From Streptococcus ruminicola (GTDB lineage Bacteria > Bacillota > Bacilli > Lactobacillales > Streptococcaceae), in the NCBI RefSeq assembly GCF_011387195.1, contig NZ_CP046919.1, forward strand, positions 744,001 through 808,000: a stretch of 64,000 nt of DNA, written 5' to 3'. The notes beneath the pieces are model-generated. The model saw nothing but the letters and a program-made list of their open reading frames with translations, did no database searches and was not told the origin of the DNA. The stretch's first letter is position 1; each line of letters opens with the position of its first letter. Of this stretch, positions 57,158-64,000 are shown one piece after another. The position numbers and the translations under genes are program-made.

Positions 57158-57880
57158 ATGAAAAAATACGAACAAGTTTTTAAAAAAATTGAACAAGATA
57201 TTACATCAGGTGTTTATCAGGCTGGAGATTTCCTCCCTACTGAAAACGAACTCACTCAAACTTATCAAATGAGCCGCGATACTATTCGAAAAGCCTTGAA
57301 ATTGTTAGCCGAAGCAGGCCTCATTCAAAAAATACATGGCTCTGGTTCACAGGTTATCAAACATGAAACCATTGATTTTCCAGTTTCACAACTCACAAGC
57401 TATAAAGAGCTGGTTGATAGTTATGGCATTGACTCTAAAACCAATGTCATTTCTATTGATAAGCTCATTGTCGATGAAAAATTAGCTGCGCTGACTGGTT
57501 TTAAAAAGAATAGTTTAGTTTGGCGCGTGATTCGTCAACGAGTAGTTGATGGCACAGCTTCTGTCCTTGATATTGATTACCTAGATAAAAAAATCGTGCC
57601 AGATATGACACGAGAAATAGCTGAGCAATCTATTTATTACTATCTTGAAAAACAACTTCACTTGATTATTGCTTATGCCCAAAAAGAAATCACCATTGAC
57701 CAACTCAATGACCGTGATAACCTTCTTCTTGATATTGGTGCTGAGCACCACGTCGTTTCCGTTAAATCAAAAGTCTATCTTGCCAACAAGCAGCAATTTC
57801 AATTCACCGAAAGCCGACACAAACTCGAAAAATTTCGCTTTGTTGATTTTGCTACACGAACTAACCAAAAAACTAGTTAG
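57158..57880 (+). CDS. treR: trehalose operon repressor, GntR/HutC family
   Basis: A 240-aa regulator. The N-terminal winged helix (about 1-70) has FLPTENELTQTYQMSRDTIRKALKLL and GLIQKIHGSGS. The C-terminal UTRA effector domain (about 90-235) binds trehalose-6-phosphate in known TreR. It is divergent from treP. A 10-bp inverted repeat ATGGTATTTT/AAAATACCAT (57107-57116 and 57150-57159) reaches into its start codon and may be autoregulatory. Ribosome site is weak. Confidence 0.92.
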   Translation: MKKYEQVFKKIEQDITSGVYQAGDFLPTENELTQTYQMSRDTIRKALKLLAEAGLIQKIHGSGSQVIKHETIDFPVSQLTSYKELVDSYGIDSKTNVISIDKLIVDEKLAALTGFKKNSLVWRVIRQRVVDGTASVLDIDYLDKKIVPDMTREIAEQSIYYYLEKQLHLIIAYAQKEITIDQLNDRDNLLLDIGAEHHVVSVKSKVYLANKQQFQFTESRHKLEKFRFVDFATRTNQKTS

Positions 57881-57900
57881 CCCGAAAGCTAACTAGTTTT
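57869..57900. terminator. terminator shared by treR and pilus island 2
   Basis: Arms AACTAGTTAGC and GCTAACTAGTT with T on the plus side and A/T on the minus side; the treR stop lies in the stem. Confidence 0.85.
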
Positions 57901-57901
57901 A

Positions 57902-58732
57902 CTATTGTCGCCACTTGCAATAAACAACTATCACCAATAAAATCACGACAAAAATCAAAATGGCAATAAATGGTGCAATCAGTAAGACCTCTACTTGGCT
58001 CGCTTCTGAAACCACGCGAACATCTCCTTTAAGATTTGCCACACGATGACCTCGAACCAACAAACGATGAGTATTAATCCCGTAAGGCGTACATGTCGTT
58101 AAAGTGACATAATCTTGATCGGGATCAACACGTAAAGCTGACACTTCCTGCGGAAGCACCGTCAATATTTGATCTACTTGATAAGTCAACGTTTCATCTA
58201 AAACCTGAATTAAGAATATATCTCCTTCTACCAAATGATCAATATCTGTAAACAATCTTGCTGATGGCAAGCCTCTATGACCAGAAACCACCGCATGACT
58301 ACCTTTTCCTCCTATAGGAAAAGATGTTCCCGGAATATGACCAATAGCTACTTGCAAAACAGTCTCGTCTGTCCCGTGATAAATAGGAAGTGTGGTATTT
58401 AACTTTGGTATCTCAATGTAAGCCATAATCCCTGATTTTGATACCTTGAAAGTTTCATTGTAAAGAGTCTTGTCGTACCCACTTACCTGTAAACTTGGTG
58501 TCACGTTTTGAGGAAGTTTTTCATTATAGACACGCGCCTCTTCTCGCAAACTATCCTTTTTACTCTCTTCCATATCCTCAACATCTTGCAAATAAGAAGC
58601 TACTGCTTTTGACTGATGAAATGAATTCCAATAATCACTAACTGTCGGATACAAAACCAAGGACAAACCAACTAGTAGCAAACTAATCAATATAGCTGTA
58701 GCAAAATTCTCTTTGAATTTTCTAAATCGCAT
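57902..58732 (-). CDS. class C sortase of pilus island 2
   Basis: A 276-aa paralogue of the island 1 sortase, with the same N-terminal YPTVSDYWNSFHQS segment. Catalytic His152 (VSGHRG), Cys214 in TLTTC and Arg223 in THRLLVRG. Membrane segments lie at both ends (about 11-30 and 250-270). As in island 1, no DPF/DPW lid tripeptide is seen before the core. Last gene of island 2, ending at the terminator shared with treR. Confidence 0.93.
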   Translation of the reverse strand: MRFRKFKENFATAILISLLLVGLSLVLYPTVSDYWNSFHQSKAVASYLQDVEDMEESKKDSLREEARVYNEKLPQNVTPSLQVSGYDKTLYNETFKVSKSGIMAYIEIPKLNTTLPIYHGTDETVLQVAIGHIPGTSFPIGGKGSHAVVSGHRGLPSARLFTDIDHLVEGDIFLIQVLDETLTYQVDQILTVLPQEVSALRVDPDQDYVTLTTCTPYGINTHRLLVRGHRVANLKGDVRVVSEASQVEVLLIAPFIAILIFVVILLVIVVYCKWRQ

Positions 58733-58760
58733 TACATTTTTCTTTCTAAAACATAGGAAA

Positions 58761-58786
58761 GGGAGTGATAGTAAGTAATCACTCCC
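58761..58786 (-). other. hairpin between pilin and sortase genes (island 2)
   Basis: Perfect arms GGGAGTGAT (58761-58769) and ATCACTCCC (58778-58786) with an 8-nt loop. No T run follows. Counterpart of the island 1 hairpin. Confidence 0.65.
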
Positions 58787-58893
58787 AACATCAAGTTGAC
58801 AAGGTTGTAAACAAGAACTTTACAAAAAAGTCCTTGGTGTAAAGTGTTAACGCTGATAAATAACCTTGCCGATTGATTCCCTATAGCAATTCG

Positions 58894-60333
58894 TTACTTA
58901 GTATGCATACGTTTTTTGGTTACTAATAAGATACCAGCTCCAAAGATGAGGATAAAACCTAATACATAAAGAAGTCTTGTCCCAGTTCCACCAGTTGACG
59001 GAAGAGTTGCCCCTTTCTTGTTGACAACATCCGTTGACACCGAACCTTCAGTCACAGCTGAAGTAAAGGTAATTTCACCACTGGCTGCATTTCCTGAGAG
59101 AGATGTCAAAGCAGGATTGTCTGATAAGACATCATGTTCTGCAGTGATGGTAAATTCAATATCGTCGATAGTGTTATAACCGTTTGGTGTTGTTGTTTCT
59201 GACAAAATATAGTCACCGGCATCAAGTCCTTTAAACTCAAAAGTTGTCCCTGCATCATTTTTAATGGCCGTAACAGCTTTTTGAGAACCATCTGCTAACT
59301 TTTTGTACAATGTAAACTCTGCTCCTGCCAAAGAAGTTTGTTTATTGTCAACTTTATTGACAACTGTTTTATAAGTAAAGACAATGACCGTGTCTTCTGG
59401 TGTTTCTGTCGTGCTACCAGCAGTTCCTCGGCTATTTGGATTGTTTGAATAAATTAATTTAGCCGTATTTGGATTTCCTATCTTTCCAATAACAGCACTC
59501 TTATTAAGTGTTGCAGTGTATTCAACAACAATTTTAGATGACGCTGTAACACCTGAAACAGCTTTTAAATTATCAATCTTAAAACTTAATTCATTAGCAG
59601 TTTCAATAGTAAAGTTCTTTGTAACATCGTCTTTTTGATTACCATTTACAAGATAAATTTTAGCATCTTTATTGTAAGTTAAGCCATCTGAGAGAGAGTC
59701 TGTAATTTCAAAATAATAAGTTTCATAACTATCGAAATTACTTGGCAAAGTAGCGGTCAATTGGAAAGGCACGCTATCGTCAAAATCGTAATCAGCCGAA
59801 TCTTGCCAATCTGTTACTTCACCCGTAGTATCATCTGTATCTTTGACCTTTTTCTCTAGTGTAGGAATATCAGTCTTTGGTGTTACAGTAACATTTCCAA
59901 CAACTTCTAAGATATAGTCAGTGTAGGCTTCATTACTACCAACTGTTTTATTTTGCACAAGATAATAACCAGCAGTAAGTCCTGTTAAACCGCCGGGATT
60001 TTGTAAATATTGACCGGCCTCTTTCGCAAATTCTTCTGCCTGCGTTGCTGTGAAGCCTTCTGCTCCAATCACCTCAGCAAGAGCTGCGGCAGAACTCACT
60101 TTGTATTTTTCTTGTAAAGCAGTTCGACCTGCTTCTGTAATGCCATCTCCCCATTTAATATTTGAAAGAGTTTTTCCATCTTCTGATAACGTTCCTGTAA
60201 AGATACGGTATGATTCATAAGTACCGCTACCTGCGTTATCAACAGTAATGTCATAAGCTTTTACTTTGCCTGCTGAAAAGGCAAAAACAAGAGCTAGCAA
60301 GGTTGCCAAAAATAATTTAAGCTTTTTCATCAT
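58894..60333 (-). CDS. major pilin of island 2 with LPSTG anchor
   Basis: A 479-aa protein. The signal peptide ends near KVKA at residue 26. First domain to about 150; pilin motif VTVTPK with Lys153; D2 domain beginning TLEKKVKDTDD; Cna-B-like domain with E-box YILSETTTPNGY. The C-terminus has LPSTG, a membrane segment and TKKRMHTK. It is clearly related to the island 1 pilin (same order of domains) but diverged. Tandem start ATGATG; either may be used after GGAAAGGAC. Confidence 0.9.
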   Translation of the reverse strand: MMKKLKLFLATLLALVFAFSAGKVKAYDITVDNAGSGTYESYRIFTGTLSEDGKTLSNIKWGDGITEAGRTALQEKYKVSSAAALAEVIGAEGFTATQAEEFAKEAGQYLQNPGGLTGLTAGYYLVQNKTVGSNEAYTDYILEVVGNVTVTPKTDIPTLEKKVKDTDDTTGEVTDWQDSADYDFDDSVPFQLTATLPSNFDSYETYYFEITDSLSDGLTYNKDAKIYLVNGNQKDDVTKNFTIETANELSFKIDNLKAVSGVTASSKIVVEYTATLNKSAVIGKIGNPNTAKLIYSNNPNSRGTAGSTTETPEDTVIVFTYKTVVNKVDNKQTSLAGAEFTLYKKLADGSQKAVTAIKNDAGTTFEFKGLDAGDYILSETTTPNGYNTIDDIEFTITAEHDVLSDNPALTSLSGNAASGEITFTSAVTEGSVSTDVVNKKGATLPSTGGTGTRLLYVLGFILIFGAGILLVTKKRMHTK

Positions 60334-60394
60334 AAGTCCTTTCCTTTAAATCAATATAAATATTTATTTACTTCAAGGCAGTTACTCGTCTTCG

Positions 60395-63300
60395 TTAAGC
60401 AACACCACCTTTGCCGTATATAAATGCTATCAACACCCCTACTACAATCAGTATGCATATTGCTCCAAGAGCGTAGTACCAAATACCACCTTTACCACCC
60501 GTTTTGGGTAAAGCGTATCGTTTCTGCGCAGTATTTTTCATAACAATAAGAGCCGAATCTGAAGCCAAGGCAAGAGTCGATGGTTCTTCTGATGCTTGAG
60601 CTCCATTATCATAACTAATGTCAAATCCACTAGTTGCATGCTCTCGAACATAATAAGTATAAGTAACAGTCTTTTGAGCATCTGTTAATGGTAAATTAGA
60701 GTAAGTTTTTGTCCAATCATCTGAATGACTCATAGTCTCACCAGACTTATAAAATGTCTCAGTTCTTTCTCCATTTTCCTTTGTTGCGACTTGTATCACA
60801 TCATATACAATCGAACCGTCTGCACTGCCTATTTCCTGACCATCTGCATCGAACCATTGCTTTTTAACCGTAAGATTAATAGTCTTGGCTTTTTTATTTT
60901 CAACAAAATCTGAACCATTATTTTCTGAGAGATTGGTTAATTTGGAAATAGTTATCGGCAAAGCCGAAAAACTACCATCCTCATCCCAATAGAAATAGTG
61001 TTTAGAAGGATTATCTGGCAACTCGTATCCTGCCGGAGCTTGTGTCTCCTTAGCATAGTAAATCTGATCTTCTTGATAGTTACCCGAAGAGTAGACAATA
61101 GAGATGAGACCTTTGGCATTTGTCTGATAAGTCGTCACGATTTCATCGTTACTATCATCTGAGTCACCGTCATATTTATAAACAGTAAAGACTGCTCCTT
61201 CTAAATCTAAACCAAAATTATCCGCATCAACTTTGCTAATAATATAAGCTTTCTCAGTATCAAATCCAGAACTTGTTCCCGTTCTTTGCCAATGAACTGT
61301 CGTTGTGGTGTGATCTGAGCCATTTGCTATGCCTTCAAGCGTCGCCGTATTGTGAGGATAATAATAAGCGGCAGCATCTTCATTTGGTTTTGTTAATTGA
61401 TAAGAGTAATCAAGAATATAAGCCTTAGAATCTTTCATTGTCACCACTAAGGTGTGATAATGATTGCCCCACCCATCATCTGTTGAACTTATCTTCCAAG
61501 CCCATTCGCTGGCTGGAACTTCAGTACCATCAGTGTAGTAAAGTTTCACTGAATCTTGAATAAGATATTCAGAAATCACATTTGACCAATTATGCATAAC
61601 ATCCGTCAAAGTTATCGTGTCTGAGCCTTCAACTAAATCATCTGCTTGAGGATTGATTGACAAGCTGTAAGTCAACTGACGTTTGGCATTATCCCATTCA
61701 CCTGATTTAGCAATTGGTTTAACATCAGGCGTTGTAGAGTTCCCCTCATCTGAACTAAACGTTACTTCTTGCGTCTGATTATCTGAGCCATAATCCTCAC
61801 CATTGACTGTAACAGAAACATTATTTGTGAGAGATTTGACTAACTTAGAACTGCCTTCTGTAAAATCATCGTAGTGAGTTGTAAAAGTCATCCAAAAGTC
61901 ACTGTTTCCACCAATGTTGTTCTTTAAACTCTTACCATCAGTTGTCGTGAAATCTAGCGTTACCACACCATCACTTGAAACTGTTCCGTCTAAAGCAATG
62001 TTATAGGTTCCCCAGCCGTTACTTCCTTGTGTCAAGCTACCGCTATCAAGATTAGCCTTAATTTGTCCCCAGCGTTGACCATATGATAGACCTGTTAAGC
62101 TAATACCTTCTGGCAAAGTATCCGTCACTACCATACTTGTAGCACTATCATCTAACTCAACTTTGACCATCCAAGTAACCGTTCCGTCAGCACTTGTCGT
62201 TTTAGTTGTTCCAGAATTACCATGGCCATCAGTTTTGACGACGTTAGAGTCCTTACTATAATTGTACTCCGTACTAACACTGTGAGTTCCTGATATGATG
62301 TGATTACTATAACGTTGATTAGAACTCTTCTCCAGGCTAATCATTGATCTATAATGAATCATGACATTCTTTGAAGATGTTTTATCAGCTGTTAGAGTCA
62401 CTTTAAACTCTGTATAGTGAACATTATCTCTTAAATGGCTGTAATCCGTATAATCAGAATAAGATTGACGTGCCTCTAATGTAAAATTGTTCTTTCCTAA
62501 AACTTCTTCTAATCGGTGGTAAAGATCTTCCAACTGCGCTTTAGTGTACCAATGAACATCAGCGTTTGGACTCCACGGATCTTTCAATGTATCTGTAAAC
62601 ACTGTCCCCTTTTTAAGCACTCCTGAATTTGGCATTTTTATCTCAACATCCCAAACCACTTCTCTGACACCTGGTTCAGATAACTCCATGACCTCTGACA
62701 CTTCTTTGGTAATATCTCCTGTTCCTGGAAGAGTTACCTCTGCTTCCTTAATCGTTTGATCGGTCGTTGTTAACGTTTTTCCATCATCATCTAAAACAAC
62801 TTTATTTTTGATGGTACTATCGTCCCAGCCTGCATCCGTAAAATCAACTGGCGTTGTGTAAGTAATGGTATAGCTATTTGTATTTTTACCATTTGTAAGG
62901 GCGCTAAATCGAATGCCTGAAATTTTTCCATTTTTGTACTCAATAGTTGCTCCAGCTTCTGGTGAAATGGTTAGGTCACTGGTTGCCGCAAACATCTCAT
63001 CGGTTAATCGGGCACCAGCAATATCACTTTGTCCCTCATTGACTCTAATCGTCCAAGTAATCGTGCCATCAGAATCGTTGTACTGTCCTTTTTTATCAAG
63101 TTGATTTAGAGCTAAAGTTACTTGAGAACTACTTGTATGTGACTGTTTATCACTTGTATCTGTCTGCGAACTTGCACTCACCGTGTTATTTGCCGTAACT
63201 GATGAACCAGCTGTTAAACCAGAAATCTTATAACGGTAAGTAATGGTATAAAAGTGCCCAATAACATTACCAGCTGAATCTGTTCCCCCAGATATTAACT

Positions 63301-64000
63301 GTGGAAGCATCATGTTCAAAGTCTTATTTGAGACATCAAAATCATAAGAATAAGCTTTAGATGGAAGAGTTTCTGTTGAAGTAACATTACCACTATTTCC
63401 AGCATAAGTTGATTTACTGACAGTAACAGAATCAATAGCAGCCAGAGAAATGCCTGATGCTTTCAGAATATCTTTGATATCAATTGAACTTGGTGTGCCA
63501 AATTTTGAATCAACCTTAACAGTATAAGTCAAGTAAGGCGTATCGCCATCGTAAGTAACCGAACCTGATTTAGATGTTGTTAAATCGTAATTCTTTTTAA
63601 TATCATTTTCTGGAATGGTCACGATAAGGTCATCCGAATAAATCACTTGATAACTCCCATCATTTTGCTGATAGTCACTACCATAGGTCGCATCGTATTT
63701 TATCCACCCTTTTGACTGTGTGCCATCGGTAATATCATTGACATAACTTTCAATAAAAGCAATCAAGATATAGTACTTTCCAGAACTATCATCATAAATG
63801 AATTGATAAGTATAAGCATCAACTTGATTCGTATCCTTGCCGATATATTCTGTCCCAAGATTTATATCTTGCCCAATAGCCGTCCCATTGGGTAATTCTA
63901 GATAATAATACCTATCTGCAACCAGATGAGCCTTAAAAATCGTGTAATCAAGCTCCAAATCAACAGTCACAACCTTTGTTGCCAGATTTTCTTCAACAGT
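60395..64000 (-). CDS. large pilus adhesin of island 2 (N-terminus beyond right edge)
   Basis: At least 1201 codons; the frame continues through 64000, so the true start lies outside (the GTG at 63970 is internal). Repeated Ig-like segments such as ITWTIRVNEG, VVWDVEIKMPNSG and VTWMVKVELDD run to about the last 400 residues. A SpaA domain with E-box KETQAPAGYELP and a Cna-B domain starting NLTVKKQWFDADG follow. The anchor reads LPKTG, then a membrane segment and IYGKGGVA. It is paralogous to the 1502-aa adhesin of island 1; the N-terminal ligand region is partly missing here. Confidence 0.88.
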   Translation of the reverse strand, partial: TVEENLATKVVTVDLELDYTIFKAHLVADRYYYLELPNGTAIGQDINLGTEYIGKDTNQVDAYTYQFIYDDSSGKYYILIAFIESYVNDITDGTQSKGWIKYDATYGSDYQQNDGSYQVIYSDDLIVTIPENDIKKNYDLTTSKSGSVTYDGDTPYLTYTVKVDSKFGTPSSIDIKDILKASGISLAAIDSVTVSKSTYAGNSGNVTSTETLPSKAYSYDFDVSNKTLNMMLPQLISGGTDSAGNVIGHFYTITYRYKISGLTAGSSVTANNTVSASSQTDTSDKQSHTSSSQVTLALNQLDKKGQYNDSDGTITWTIRVNEGQSDIAGARLTDEMFAATSDLTISPEAGATIEYKNGKISGIRFSALTNGKNTNSYTITYTTPVDFTDAGWDDSTIKNKVVLDDDGKTLTTTDQTIKEAEVTLPGTGDITKEVSEVMELSEPGVREVVWDVEIKMPNSGVLKKGTVFTDTLKDPWSPNADVHWYTKAQLEDLYHRLEEVLGKNNFTLEARQSYSDYTDYSHLRDNVHYTEFKVTLTADKTSSKNVMIHYRSMISLEKSSNQRYSNHIISGTHSVSTEYNYSKDSNVVKTDGHGNSGTTKTTSADGTVTWMVKVELDDSATSMVVTDTLPEGISLTGLSYGQRWGQIKANLDSGSLTQGSNGWGTYNIALDGTVSSDGVVTLDFTTTDGKSLKNNIGGNSDFWMTFTTHYDDFTEGSSKLVKSLTNNVSVTVNGEDYGSDNQTQEVTFSSDEGNSTTPDVKPIAKSGEWDNAKRQLTYSLSINPQADDLVEGSDTITLTDVMHNWSNVISEYLIQDSVKLYYTDGTEVPASEWAWKISSTDDGWGNHYHTLVVTMKDSKAYILDYSYQLTKPNEDAAAYYYPHNTATLEGIANGSDHTTTTVHWQRTGTSSGFDTEKAYIISKVDADNFGLDLEGAVFTVYKYDGDSDDSNDEIVTTYQTNAKGLISIVYSSGNYQEDQIYYAKETQAPAGYELPDNPSKHYFYWDEDGSFSALPITISKLTNLSENNGSDFVENKKAKTINLTVKKQWFDADGQEIGSADGSIVYDVIQVATKENGERTETFYKSGETMSHSDDWTKTYSNLPLTDAQKTVTYTYYVREHATSGFDISYDNGAQASEEPSTLALASDSALIVMKNTAQKRYALPKTGGKGGIWYYALGAICILIVVGVLIAFIYGKGGVA

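Overview
The window is low-GC Gram-positive chromosome with Streptococcus gene content. ComD/ComE- or Blp-type signalling, competence CIN boxes (TACGAATA), an Rgg regulator, trehalose PTS genes, class C sortase pilus loci and the block argS-argR-mutS-mutL-ruvA-tag-cinA-recA-spx all fit. The two pilus islands, the esterase and the Blp-like locus suggest the S. bovis/S. equinus complex (S. gallolyticus, S. infantarius and relatives). That placement is inference from gene content; no database search was possible.

Layout: 1-4.4 kb is a peptide-signalling locus. It holds an ABC exporter (cut by the left edge), a HPK10-type kinase, a ComE/BlpR-type regulator, a LytTR-only protein and a divergent receiver-only protein. 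Three promoters here carry the same pair of 11-mers spaced 21 bp, set 29-30 nt from a -10 box. 4.4-10.4 kb holds clpC-ctsR with a CtsR operator, a small exporter gene, tsf-rpsB and tRNA-Cys. 10.4-11.45 kb is a gene-free, apparently decayed stretch. 11.5-12.7 kb holds two tandem microORFs for short hydrophobic peptides converging on an Rgg regulator, a probable quorum-sensing cassette. pepO follows. 15.0-23.1 kb is pilus island 1 (coiled-coil protein, signal peptidase, 1502-aa adhesin, pilin, sortase), divergent from a TetR-family gene. 24.19-24.76 kb is a non-coding convergent interval with phased TTGACA repeats and about seven DnaA boxes. 24.8-30.2 kb is the anaerobic nucleotide-reductase operon, a membrane protein and a CIN-box microgene. 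30.3-44.7 kb is mainly DNA repair and recombination (ruvX, recA, cinA, tag, ruvA, mutL, mutS) plus spx, argR and argS; a parS-like 16-mer overlaps the start of tag. 44.8-53.3 kb holds an orphan bacteriocin-immunity gene, a CcpA-controlled esterase, twin YitT proteins, aspS, hisS, rpmF-rpmG and two small genes. 53.3-57.9 kb is the trehalose locus, with treP split by a -1 frameshift at an A6 run. 57.9-64 kb is pilus island 2, cut by the right edge in its adhesin gene.

Main themes: two separate peptide-signalling modules, two pilus islands with matching hairpins between pilin and sortase, competence output sites, and origin-type DNA signals (DnaA boxes, parS-like site). The most promising undescribed items are the Rgg/double-microORF cassette, the LytTR regulon with its split response regulator, and the repeat plus DnaA-box array.
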